Below, in pieces: positions 24,460-36,484 of a stretch of 64,000 nucleotides of DNA. A program made the position numbers and the translations under genes. Below the pieces are notes generated by a model. The model had not been told where the DNA came from and searched no databases. It was given only the letters and a program-made list of their open reading frames with translations. The stretch is from Phallusia mammillata (Eukaryota > Chordata > Ascidiacea > Phlebobranchia > Ascidiidae). Every line of letters starts with the position of its first letter. Within the stretch, counting starts at the first letter, position 1. Location: contig QLIY01000316.1 of assembly GCA_003260075.1 (NCBI GenBank), positions 95,666-159,665 on the forward strand. Reading direction: 5' to 3'.

Positions 24460-27400
24460 ATGGATATTGACGACTGCTATGCAAAGGTCGTTGGCACATT
24501 CGGAAGATACCAAATATGGGTGTTTTTTGTTTACCTCACAAATATCGTAAGTAGGCCTACTAACTACTAAATATAACTGCATTTATATGTACATTTTTTT
24601 TAACTACTGGGTGCTAAAAATTCTAAAATGCTTTTAAATTGTGTTCTTTTTTTTACAGAATGTTGCCCCCCCCCCCGGAAGATACCAACTATGGGTGTTT
24701 TTTGTTTACCTTACAAATATCGTAAGTACTAACTACTAAGTGTAACTGCATTTATATGTACATTTTTTTAACTACTTGGTGCCAAAAATTCTAAAATGCT
24801 TTTAAATTGTGTTCTTTTTTTTTACAGAATGTTTTGTGGATTAAATTTATTATATGATATAAACCATTTTTCTTCTTGATTAAAGATACAATTTAATTTT
24901 GCAGATAATAATATGTCCTCAAACATTCTTAACCGTTTTTGTTGGTGCAAAGCCTTGTGAGGTGAACAGTACAAATCCTCGAGTTGATAGCAGAAGTTTT
25001 ATCGGCGTTGAGGTAAATTTGCCATTGAAACTTTACAATCAGCTTCATGACACTTTAAAATAGCAATAGCCTGATTCAGGACTAGGGTTCCTAACATGTA
25101 GTAATTTAACATTCTGGGGTTAATTTTAAGCAAGCAAGTTTTTGGATGTGTGAAATAGCATGTTAAAAACTCTAGCTGTAAAATTTGGCTGCAAAATATG
25201 ACTAAAACTAATAATAAAAGAAAAGTTGACAACCTCTTTTTTAGACAAACAAAGTAAACACATACTTACTATTCACTGATTGTTTTGTCAAGATCCCATT
25301 TTATCATTATGCATAAATGAGTTTCTTTTTGCAATCCTGCTAATAGACCGTTTTATTGCAGATTGAATTCCAAATTGTAGCCTATTTTTATCAAAACAAG
25401 GTTTCCAAATTAAAGCTGATTTATCCGAATTGTCTTGTAATTTTATCAACTACACATTCCAATGTACAATGAAAATAAATATATATTTTTTCTGCACTTG
25501 TTCCAACACCTAATGTAGTCTTAGATGAGCTTAAAATAGCAAACCATTAAAAACTCATTACAAAATAAAATTATGAATTAAAATCTTATAAAATACATCA
25601 CCAGTTGTTAATAAATCATTGTGGTTTTATCAGTGGAATTTGTTGGACAAAGGATGGATTGAAGACATAATACAGTCAATGTTTTTTGTTGGTTATCTAT
25701 TTGGAGTTATTGTTTTTGGTCAGCTGTCAGATAGGTTTGGTCGACGAGTTATTATGCTTGCAGGTGAGTAAAATTACTTTGCGTGTAAAATTGTCTGTGT
25801 TGTTTACTTTTTATTTAGTTATAACATAGGAAAGGGTATCCCATTGAGTTACAAAGTTGTGGTTATTTTGGCAGTGCATGTGTTAGTTTAACAAATATTA
25901 ATAAATGTTTGGACAAAGGTGAAAATCCAAATTGTAAACATTTTTTGTTAATGTTTTGATATTTGTTTGTGCATATTTTGATCGTTTGCCATCCTAAGCT
26001 TAAAACAAATGTATGTGATCTAATAAGATTATTTCTTTCTCATGAAAATTTCACCACACTCTCTGACCTTTGTTACCTGTTGTGCATTGTTTAGTTTTTT
26101 GAATTCAGAATATCTTTTTATGGTTCGGAGCTTGCATACTCCTTTGTGCAGTTATGTCCCCCCCCCCAATAATATGTCCTCAAACATTCTTAACCGTTTT
26201 TGTTGGTGCAAAGCCATGTGAGGTCAATTCTACAAATCCTCGAGTTGATAGCAGAAGTTTTATCGGTGTTGAGGTAAAACCATTGAAACTTTACAATGAG
26301 CTTCATGACACTTTAAAATAGCAATAACCTGATTCAGGACTAGGGTTCTTAACATTTAACATTTCTGGGGTTGATTTTAAGCAAGTTTTTGGATGTGTGA
26401 AATAGCATGTTAAAAACTCTACCTGTAAAATTTAGCTGCAAATTATGACTAAAATAATCAAGAGAACAAAGGTTGATAACAAATTTTCTAAGACAAACCA
26501 AGTAAACACATACTTACTATTCACTGATTGTTTCGTAAGATCCCATTTTATCATCGTGCATAAATGAATTTCTTTTTGCAATTCAGNACATACTTACTAT
26601 TCACTGATTGTTTTGTCAAGATCCCATTTTATCATTATGCATAAATGAGTTTCTTTTTGCAATCCTGCTAATAGACCGTTTTATTGCAGATTGAATTCCA
26701 AATTGTAGCCTATTTTTATTAAAACAAGGTTTGCAAATTAAAGCTGATTTATCCGAATTGTCTTGTAATTTTATCAACTACACATTCCAATGTACAATGA
26801 AAATAAATATATATTTTTTCTGCACTTGTTCCAACACTTAATGTAGTCTTAGATGAGCTTAAAATAGCAAACCATTAAAAACTCATTACAAAATAAAATT
26901 CTAAATTAAAATCTTATAAAATACATCACCAGTTGTTAATAAATCATTGTGCTCTTATCAGTGGAATTTGTTGGACAAAGGATGGATTGAGGACATAATA
27001 CAATCAATGTTTTTTGTTGGTTATCTCTTTGGAGTTATTGTTTTTGGTCAGCTGTCAGATAGGTTTGGTCGACGAGTTATTATGCTTGCTGGTGAGTGAA
27101 ATTACTTTGTGTGTAAAATTGTCTGCGATGTTTACTTTTTATTTAGTTGTAACATAGTAAAGGGTATCTCATTGAGTTAAAAAATTGTGGTTATTTGGCA
27201 GTGCATGTGTTAGTTTAACAAATATTTATAATTGTTTGGACAAAGGTGGAAATCCTAATTGTAAACATTTTTTGTTAATGTTTTGATATTTGTTTGTGCA
27301 CATTTTGATCATTTTGCCATCCTAAAACAAATGTATGTGATCTAATAAGATTATCTCTTTCTCATCAAAATTACAACTAACTATCCGAGCTTTTATAACT

Positions 27401-30400
27401 GGCTGTGCATTCTTTTGTTTTTTAAATTGGGTAAAAACATTTGTTTTAAATCAACATATCTTTTTACGGACTGGAGCTTGCATACTCCCTTGTGCAGTTA
27501 TATTGATCATTGTTGGAACTATCATTAATAACATTTTTTGATTCAGGTTTTCATTTGCTGATGCCTGTGAGTTTGATGTCTGGGTATAGCTTCAATTGGC
27601 AAACTTTTGCAGCTACTAGATTTGGTGTTGGCTTTCTTTCAGGTGGTGCAAGTTTGGTGCAGTTTATTTATACACAAGAAATGATTGGTCGCAAATGGTG
27701 GGCTTACACAGGTATCTATGTTAGACTTTTACACCTAAATTTACCATAAAAATGTGTTGGTTTTACACCAAAGATGAAACATATTCATATTGGGATCAGC
27801 CCTGAAGTGTCTATGCAGACCAGCAATCACAGCATACATATCGATAAATCATAGTATGCCAGGCCTATTAAAGGCATTATACCGAATCAGCTGGTCTCCC
27901 AAGCATTCCCATATGGCAAGGCACATGCTGGAAAAATCTAGATTGTGATGGTATTCGAACCGACAACAGGAGTCTTTTCCAGACTCATGTTCTACCAACT
28001 GAACTACACAGGCTCACTGGAGAAACCGCCGAAAGTCAAATCAGTACAACGTACAACGATTCGGTACAATGCCTTTGATAGGCCTGGCGTACTATGATTT
28101 TACACCAAATGAACCTTTTTATATGCCCCCCCCCCGCCGAAAGTCAAATCAGTACAACGTACAATGATTCGGTACAACGCCTTTGATAGGCCTGGCGTAC
28201 TATGATTTTACACCAAATAAACCTTTTTATATAAGTAATAGAGTATGAATGTTTTTACTAGGCCTGGTGGTAAGTGCTACATTTGCAGTGGGAATTGTGT
28301 TGACCTCTGTAACAGCATTTTACATTACTCCATGGCGTCTACTCACAAAGACTATTGCCTACCTTCAGATTATTCCAACGCTTTGTATATGGTTAGTACA
28401 TCTATTGAAATTTAGTTCCAAACATAAAATACATTTTAAATGTTTTTAAATCTACATACTTTAGTTTAAAGTTACACGATGAAGCATTGATAAGTAAATA
28501 CCTAAACGACCCCCCCCCCCAATATACATACTTTAGTTTAAAGTTACATGATGAAGCATTGATAAGAAAATACTTAAACAACAACAAAAATTGTGAAAAC
28601 TATTCTTTAAAATCACCTGTTTGTAGTGGTTTTATAGCATGACTACCTTGTTCTTTACAGTTGTGTGTTTTAACAATTTTGTTTTATTTTTTATTTTCTT
28701 ATCCCACAAGATAGTGTGATAAGCCACTAACTTTTGCAAATCAGGAAAAAATATCAGGGCTGGTAGTTTGTCTGAAAATTTATTGCAGAAATCATACTTT
28801 GTTTATAAGAAACACAAACATAAACAACCATTTAGATTTTTTGTTTTCATAAATTTTACATGAAAAATATAAATTTGACTGCAGGACATTGTGTGAGTCT
28901 CCACGATGGTTGTATTCAAAGGGCAGATTGGTTGAAACTGAAATGCTGTTGGTTAAAGTTGCAAAGCGCAATGGTCTCAAGGACCCAGGTAAAGCAACTT
29001 CAAGGCCATATTGCATTTTTGAGGGTTGTGGTATCAGACCTGTACACTTTTTTTTAAACTTAAAGGATAAAAACAATTGTTTTCGCACACTGTATTTGCA
29101 GTAGTCCATAAATAACATCATGAGTTTGAATTTGCTTTATTCTTTGTCCCCCCCCCCCTGTACACTTTTTTTTAAACTTAAAGGATAAAAACAATTGTTT
29201 TCGCATACTGTATTTGCAGTAGTCCATAAATAACATCATGAGTTTAAATTTGCTTTATTCTTTGCGTTGGGTGGAAAATACACTTAAAACAATGCCATTT
29301 TGTTAAACTCTTTGTTTAAATCAGCAGAATCTTTTAAAAAAAATGATAAAAGTGGTAAAAACTTTATTTTATGATTTGGATTCCTATTCTATTTGATCAA
29401 CTATGCTTGTACATCTACTGCAGATTTTTGTTTTTACTGTGATATGGTACATGTATAGCTTTAAAACTAACATAAAAAAATTGTAATTTTTTGCAGTTGT
29501 AAGCCTCCGTAAAAAGGTTGATAAGGTAAATCAACATTACACCCTGATTGATCTTTTAGGGAATAGTGAAACAAGAAAGCGAGCTTTAATAATGGCATAT
29601 TTATGGTAAGTGTGTGATACCATAATCATTACCCAGGGGTATTGTTATCCTTATGGACTTTCTTTTCTATTTTACAGGTTTGTCAACAGTTTTATTTATT
29701 ATGCACTTGCTTTGGCTGCAAGCGACATCAGCGAAAATCTTTACCTCAGTGAGGGTCTGCAAGGACTAGCTGAATTCCCTGCACTGCTGTTTTGCCTTAT
29801 CACTATTAACAGAACTTGGTAAGCATTAAAGTACAGTAAACCTTGGTTAAACCGGATTCGGTTAATCCAGATTTTCACCTAATTTGAACAAAACTTAAAG
29901 GTACATTGTTTTGTAATGTGGTAAGGTATTAACTGATCGATATTAGATACTCTGGATCTTTGCCTAATCTGGACAATTTTTTTGGACCAAATGGATCCGG
30001 ATTAACTGAGGCTTACTGTAGTAATGATATGTGTTGACGCTGTGAATTCATGTTTTAATGTGTGTACATGTAAAGACATCTGTAGGTTCTATGTTATCTC
30101 AGTTTTTATCGATGATTCTGTGTTTAGTTTATTTAATTCGTTGATGCAAAAGTTGCAACAGGAGTCTTTCTAGCTTGCATTGATGGTGGTACTTATATGC
30201 CTGAATAGTACAACACAATTTTGTATTTAACTTTCTATCTAACCTTCCACTTATCCATATTTTTGCTGTTAAGGGTGATATTGCACATAGCCCACCATGT
30301 TTGTTTTTGCTTTTTTGTTTGAAGTTTTATTCTTTATTTTCAGGTGTGGTAGAAGACGCTTGTTGGTTATTTGTTTCACTCTTAGTGGTTTCTTTGCACT

Positions 30401-31286
30401 TGCAATAATGGCTTTTAGAAGTGAAGGTAATTGGTACACATTTACACTTGATTTAATAGTCAGTATTATGCTGCCGTCAAGAAAGGATTTAGCATACCAG
30501 CTTGGAAGCACTTTCTTATGTCGTTGACTTTTTTTTTAGAGAAATCCAGTGGCAAATTTGCTTGTGGTCTATTGGGTAAGATGATGATCGCAGCCAGTTT
30601 CTCTACAGTGTACATATACACACCTGAGCTGTTTCCCACAGTGGTTCGAAATGTGGCCATGGGTTCCGCATCAATGTCATCAAGAGTTGGAGGAATTCTA
30701 GCATCCTTTTCAAAATCCTTGGTAAAATCTTTTAACAGCATATTATATAACTTTTGAAATCCACACACTTTTTTAACATGTTGGCATTTGTTTGAAATGT
30801 CCAGATTTCTTTTAACTCCTATCTCGCATACTCTCTGTTTGGTTTTGCTGGAGTCTCTGCTGGTATGCTATCTATTTTTTTGCCTGAAACTTTGGGCCAA
30901 AAACCACCAGACACATTTGAAGATGTGCTGAAGCAATTAAACTCAAGAAAGTTAGGTGGTGTTGATACCCCAGTAAAAACACTTCTAGGGAACTGTGTTT
31001 CGAATGGAAATGATCAAGTGAGTGCTGTATGAATGGTGGTTTAAATAAACTTGAGTTGTTCCTCTGATCATTTATTGCAAATAAATTTATAAATAGGAAA
31101 TACTTTTTACATAGAGTAAAATTAAGTGTTGGAGATTTTACCAGAAATTCAATGTGTTTAGATTTCTGTTTTTTACGTAAACCATGTTTATATGTTGGCT
31201 TGGTTAACAGCTTATTTGATGCTTATCAGGTAAAACTTCTTGTCCCATCTGAAAGTGATGGGGATGAAGAAACAGAGATTATGTGA
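24460..31286 (+). CDS. SLC22-type organic ion transporter, copy 2 (complete)
   Basis: Tandem paralogue of the preceding gene with all exons on one strand: 24460-24546, 24905-25012, 25634-25763, 27547-27711, 28262-28391, 28885-28988, 29497-29605, 29678-29818, 30344-30426, 30540-30721, 30805-31017, 31230-31286. They total 1509 nt, 502 aa, with every exon the same length as in copy 1. The start [20 protein letters not shown] follows a conserved leader. MFS motif [34 protein letters not shown] and [12 protein letters not shown] are intact; note Q where copy 1 has R. Exons 2 and 3 occur twice (second set 26165-26274 and 26962-27091) around C10 and an N, so one set is probably an allelic duplicate. 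SLC22 family membership is secure; the transported ion is not predictable. Confidence 0.95.
24666..24726 (+). repeat. Truncated duplicate of SLC22 copy 2 exon 1
   Basis: After C11 (24666-24676), the end of exon 1 (gaagataccaactatgg to acaaatatc) and its donor repeat, followed by the same intron sequence as after 24546. Confidence 0.8.
26158..27546 (+). repeat. Duplicate of SLC22 copy 2 exons 2-3 and introns
   Basis: Following C10 at 26158-26167, exon 2, its intron, exon 3 and part of the next intron repeat 24905-25990 with scattered mismatches and small indels. A second internal break is marked by the N at 26587, where about 60 bp repeats. The divergence looks allelic. Splicing both sets into one mRNA would duplicate the first membrane region. 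Confidence 0.8.
27849..28097. mobile_element. Complete TIR element with a tRNA-like core
   Basis: Terminal inverted repeats of about 40 bp (tcatagtatgccaggcctat at the left; the complement of aggcctggcgtactatga at the right) bound a 249-bp element. On the minus strand the interior has an A box (tagttcagttggtagaac) and B box (ggttcgaatacc) separated as in a tRNA, with an AGTCT/AGACT hairpin between. It therefore combines MITE-like ends with a SINE-like core. After C10 (28126-28135) its right end is repeated to about 28205. Confidence 0.75.
28400..29280. repeat. Intron duplications at C-runs in SLC22 copy 2
   Basis: Short near-identical segments flank C11 at 28510-28520 (catactttagtttaaagtta) and C11 at 29148-29158 (tgtacactttttttta to tgctttattctttg). 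They are duplicates of the contig-join type. Confidence 0.7.
29834..30018. mobile_element. Tigger/pogo-like MITE, 185 bp
   Basis: CAG...CTG ends, inverted repeats (cagtaaaccttggttaaacc against the complement of attaactgaggcttactg), and TA on each side (29832-29833, 30019-30020). It has the same length as 6376-6560 and lies in an intron of SLC22 copy 2. Confidence 0.8.
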
Positions 31287-32600
31287 TTACTTACGATTTG
31301 CAGTGTTTTTTTTCAACTCCATGACATTTTTCGCATAAGTTTGTTGTGTACACAAAGGATTTCCAACATTTGATTCCAATGCACCAACTTTCCTAATTTT
31401 CACAAAAAAATTGGGCCACACAACCAAATCAATAGTAGAAGATATCCAATTTTGCAAGTTTTTGTACTATTTCACTGAGTAAAAAATACTGTATCGACAA
31501 AATTGTGTTTTTATGTAATTGTGCAATGCACTGTAGGTACATCAACTCTGTTGTACCTTTGGTATTATGGTTATTTGTATTTTGTTAGTTTAAAGGTGTT
31601 ATGTGGTACATTTGTCAATTTTGCTTAACTTTATAACATAGACAAAATATAGTGCAATATTATCTCAAAACACTTTATACCCAGAGTGCACTAGTTTGTA
31701 AGCATTGTATCAAAATCAAATCATGAAGTTTAGTGTTGTATTTTATGCACCATTACTGCCAGTGCCACCTGTACTTGTTACAAAAATTTTGCTATTACCT
31801 ATATAATATTTTTTCTTCTCCAGCTTACGCATACAAAATTTGTTGCTTTATTGTACGCTTGCACAGCTCTAAATTTTTAAATTGCTTGTTTGCCCTTTGT
31901 TGTAAATGTGAAGCAAGTAATAAACATGACATTTGATGCACTGAAGACTAAACATCAACTCAGCCCCCCCCCCATACAAAATTTGTTGCTTTATTGTACG
32001 CTTGCACAGCTCTAAATTTTTTAATTGCTTGTTTGCCATTTGTTGTAAATGTGAAGCAAGTAATAAACATAACATTTGATGCACTGAAGAATATACATAA
32101 ACTCAGCTGAACCAGATGTAACGGGGTCGGTTGAAACCTACTTGGCAGACCATACACAGCATCGACTGCTTGTTTTTGTTGTTTACAAAGAAAAAGACCT
32201 CACAAAATTTAAAGGTGGTGAAGTTTAACATGTAGATGATTTCATTAATGTGCTTTGTGTTACTACATTTCCTGTTTTTATATTTTTTGTCTGACATTGT
32301 TTAATATAAATCAAAAAATCGTTATATGCAGTTGATTCAATAATAGTATTATTGTAAATCGGTAAAATAATAATGTATTAATTTGTCAATAGAATACTTA
32401 AACATATGTTTAGTATTCTGTGATGTCAAACCTCACTTATTTCTATGGTAATAACTCAAATCCGTGTGAATAATTCTTCAACCAGTGTGAAATCGTTTGC
32501 GAGAAACAACTTCTTTTCAAAATTGTTTACTAACAAAGTTTTTTCTTCATAGCGACATATTTCTTGAGTTTTTTGTACTCGTGCATGCAGCTACGTGAAA
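31287..32600. other. 3' flank of SLC22 copy 2 and spacer
   Basis: Several AATAAA-like signals occur near 31919 and 32062, in a segment (about 31815-32105) duplicated around C10 at 31964-31973. No coding sequence is recognised. Confidence 0.5.
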
Positions 32601-34000
32601 ATGAGAGGTGAGTGAGGTCACGAATAAAGAGTGACACAAACAGCAATAAAACATTCGTTCTCACAGCTTTTAACAAATTAATAGTATAATGTCAAATAAA
32701 TAGACTTTATTTCGAAAATTCTTGGCTGCCAATTTAAGTTTTTTTACAACTATAAACGAATAGGCTTTATTACCTGACTTTTTAGAATGTTATGTCTTGG
32801 GGTGGTACTAAATACCGTATGTGACCGCATGTTATTCCGCTTAAAATACTGCATTGTATGTGAAATGTGGAAATACAAGCCCAACAAGGGTAAAATAAAC
32901 CGGATTCCAGTGTAATTTTATTTACAAACCCTCACCCAACCCGAATAGCTCTAACCGTTAGCGTTTCCAAAAGTCCGCAAAATTATATTTTCGTAAAAGC
33001 ATATTCAAGTCCTTTACAACTTCCTGTCATGTGATAACATGCGGTCACATGTGCTATCATGTGGCCCCCCCCCCTAAAAGCATATTCAAGTCCTTTACAA
33101 CTTCCTGTCATGTGATAACATGTGGTATACCATACGGTCACATGTGCTATTTGGTACCACCGTTATGTCTTGTACTGCTTTATTTACAGGCTATTCAAGC
33201 AAACCAGTTCTGTCGTCACTACCACTACAAATCTTCTATGAATTAAACTCCTATTACTTTGGTCTATTTTTTGTGGCAGAAATACTTTTGTTTGTTTATA
33301 AGGTACGTAAATGAAATCATGTTTTCTCTGAAACCTCCTAAATGTTTTTTTTTACATGTTTTACAGGCGGAAATGTTGTATTACCCCTCACAAACTCTTG
33401 GAATAGACTTGGGACTGCTTTTTGTTTTGACATTTCTGGAAATGTTGCGCCTGTTTGTTGGTACCCTCATATAAGTAAAAGTGATTTGCTTTTAGACTTT
33501 CTAATCAAACATTTGGTTCAGGTTCTAAAGGAAATCTGACTGAACGAACATTGACTTCATTGTTTTCTGTTTTTCTTTTGGCGGTGTCTGCAGCATTGGT
33601 GGTGTATTTTTTATTATGGCAGACCTTTGTGCTGAGAATTGACTTGGTTTTATGTGGAATCCTGTTGTTTCTCCATCTTCTACAATTTGTTTTTTCACTA
33701 ATTGCCACAATATCCTTTATTAGGTGAGTAAACAATGAAAGTTACACATATTAAATTTGACATAAAGTTGGGGTACAAATTGGAATAGCATACACTCAAA
33801 AGAGTTTTTTTATTTTATTTTTCCAACTCCTGGTTTATTACTAAAGTACAACCAACAAATTGTAATAACCGTAAAACACAAAAGTTCATGAGCAATGTTT
33901 TAATTATACCATTTATTTTGTGTGCACAATATTAACCAAGACTATCAAAGCTAAATGCATTGAAATATTGTTTTGCTCTTACAGTTCCTCAGAAGTGTGA
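32601..34000 (+). CDS. TMEM216-like (Transmemb_17 family) membrane protein, copy 1
   Basis: Small four-helix membrane protein of the ciliary transition zone family (TMEM216/TMEM80/TMEM17). Exons: 32601-32607 (ATGAGAG), 33190-33302, 33367-33460, 33522-33723, 33985-34000, totalling 432 nt, 143 aa, about the length of human TMEM216. Family blocks are visible: LSSLPLQIFYELNSYYFGLF, EILLFVYK, ID-GLLFVLTFLEMLRLFVG, then GSKGNLTER and FLLWQTFVLRIDLVLCGILL. The 7-nt first coding exon is inferred from phase and donor, and the paralogue has the same layout. C10 at 33065-33074 with duplicated sequence lies in intron 1. A signal AATAAA follows near 34107. The precise orthologue within the family is not settled. 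Confidence 0.88.
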
Positions 34001-34956
34001 TGGATACCAAGTAATTTTGACAATACCTTACATGCTCTTGCTCACGATGATGATCGACAAGTTGAAAACACTGTGCCTGATTATTTTATATAACATATAT
34101 TTTGTAATAAAATGTACAATACTTTTGTAAAGAGGCACTTTTTATATTTACCCTTATTTGGTTAGTGCGTTGTGCTCAGAATGATTTTGCCGTTATGTTG
34201 CTGCAACTTGCTGGTCCTTTGTGCCATTTTATTTTTCGCTGGTTGTGTTGGTGACTTTTCTCTTACCTGATGGAGAGTTCAACATGCCGTTTCACCTGAC
34301 TGGAGTAATTCCTTGCTCAGGAAAAAACAAGTGGCAAAGACATGATTAGATCCCATAACCTTTTGAAAGCAGAATTTATAAAAGTTGTCCAAAGTCTGAT
34401 CCATGAGTGCCAAAGTCCGATACATATCCAAACCGTCCACAGTTTCAGTAAAATAACCAGTGTGGGTGCAGTTTAAACACTGTTTTGTTTTTTTGTGCAA
34501 ATGTGTTACAATGATGGACTATATCGACAATTATCTTTACAACCTACATCTGGAATATTGTGTCTCCTAGTAACGTGTTGTATCTGTGATAAAGTAAGCA
34601 ACCGCTTTACGTTGAATTGCTTGGTACATATATTAACGAAAACACTGGGTCGTAACGAGAAGCAGTCTCCAGTTAGCCACAAAATAGTGGCAGTTAACGC
34701 TAGCCGTCTAACAACGTTGTGTTTCCGTTTTCCGCAAACCTTGCCGTTAAAAACGTAAAATGGCAAAAACAAAGCGGTTCTCCGATATTGTTTACCACTT
34801 AAAAAATGCGGATGTCCAAAAATATGTAGAAAAAGTTTTTGCTGTAGCGAAAAGACCTTTAGTCATGCGTGACCAACCCAAGCAGTTGAAATTTTTGTAC
34901 CGTTTGCATTTCTAGTACCGTATTCTATATTTGTTTTCTTTTTGTTCCTATGAATC
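34001..34956. other. Spacer between the TMEM216-like genes
   Basis: It contains the polyadenylation region of the first gene and probably the 5' flank of the second. Overlapping open frames near 34.5-34.8 kb show no family features. No RNA gene is recognised. Confidence 0.5.
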
Positions 34957-35885
34957 ATGCAAGGTACGTTGACCTTTACTTCTTATTTTGTATCTTTGAA
35001 TCTACTTTCGAATTTTTTTTTATTAATATTCTGACATTTAGGTAAACCGCCTCGATCGTCTTTGCCTCTACAAATACTATTAAGTGCAAATGCTTACTAT
35101 TTTGCCTTGTTTTTTCTTGGAGAAGTGGCTTTGCTCGTTTACAAGGTATGCTTTGCACTTTTTGTTGTACATAATCACTGACTATTTTGTGAAACTACAA
35201 CATTTTAATTGGGAATTGTACTTTATAAAACTATTTTGTTGTAGAATGAAATTTTGCCATACAGCGACAGCATGCTGGCCTTAGATGTCATTTTATTGCT
35301 AATTCTTGGTGCATTGGAAATACTTTGGATTTTTCTTGGTAAGCTTCAGTTGAAACCCTTGTTTTAAAAAAATTGAATGCCCCAAAAAGCTAGACACAAG
35401 GTACATTGTATTTCGATTTTCTATTGCCCATATTTTGTTGTTTTGAAAGCAGACAAGTAATTTGGCTAGTTCTGCCTATAAATGACATTATTTAGCACAT
35501 CAATATCGAACTGTTTCTGCATGTCGATTAAATTATTATTATTTTTCTAAAGTTATGTTCATACTGTGCATGTGCCAAGGATACTATATTAAAAAAATAT
35601 CATCTTTTTAGGGGGAAATGGAAATTTGTCTGAACAACCAGGAACTCTCATATTTTCTTTGATTACACTTGTTATTGCCATGGTTGGTGTTTTGTACTAT
35701 ATTTTCTGGCAAACCTATGTAATGCCTATTGATGAGATCATTTGTGGAATCCTTCTTGGCATACATGGTTTTCAAATTATCTTTTCATTAGTTGCTCTTA
35801 GTTCTTTTACAAGGTGAGTGAGGTATACATTATTATTTTAAGCTCAAGTAAAGTATCATTTTTATTTCATTACAGATCCTACTGA
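34957..35885 (+). CDS. TMEM216-like (Transmemb_17 family) membrane protein, copy 2
   Basis: Tandem paralogue of the preceding gene with the same phases. Exons: 34957-34963 (ATGCAAG), 35042-35145, 35245-35338, 35612-35813, 35876-35885, totalling 417 nt, 138 aa. Blocks correspond: RSSLPLQILLSANAYYFALF, GEVALLVYK, ALDVILLLILGALEILWIFL, then GNGNLSEQ and YYIFWQTYVMPIDEIICGIL. The two genes share exon 3 (94 nt) and exon 4 (202 nt) lengths exactly. The microexon start is inferred from phase. Proteins of this family help gate membrane traffic into cilia; two copies side by side suggest lineage-specific duplication. Confidence 0.88.
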
Positions 35886-36484
35886 AATCATGATGACTTT
35901 AAGTGACATTTTTTACTTACTTTTGTATCTACTTTCACTGTGCATAGAATAAAACTACATTATTTTCCTAATATCTGGTGTATTGGTTCTACAAGACAAT
36001 GGCTGTATATGAGTGGTTTTCAGCTTGTGTATGAAAGCTATACTACCCGTAGTCTCTCCCTACCATATCTGGTATTCCATGTAACCCTTTAAAGGGCCCT
36101 TTTTACCTGTGTCACTCTCTTTCACAATTTACCTTTCCAAGAAATTGATACATGGCACAGGACAGAGCCCTTAAATGGTTTGTGTTCAGAGAAGAGTGTG
36201 CAATTGCTGCTCTAAATGGTATGTATGGTTGATGTGATGGACAGGGTGTTTGCAATTAAATCTTGGTGTTTTTTTTGTACAACATAACGAACTATTTAAT
36301 TATTTGTATTTCACTGGCTTTAACTTAAGCAGTTTTAAAGTTGTATTTGGAAGACGAAAATTTTGTGGGTAAAATAATTTTGCTACACCAAGGACCACAC
36401 ACAACCTTACAAAAGAGTGTGACACATATAAGTTAATTTACAAACACCATAATCATTCTGGACACAACTGTTAAAAGTCTGCTA

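Noticed and set aside
34495-34772. Overlapping 87-88 aa frames between the TMEM216-like genes
   Set aside because: They lie on opposite strands of the same DNA, with no motif, no splice context and no similarity to the neighbours.
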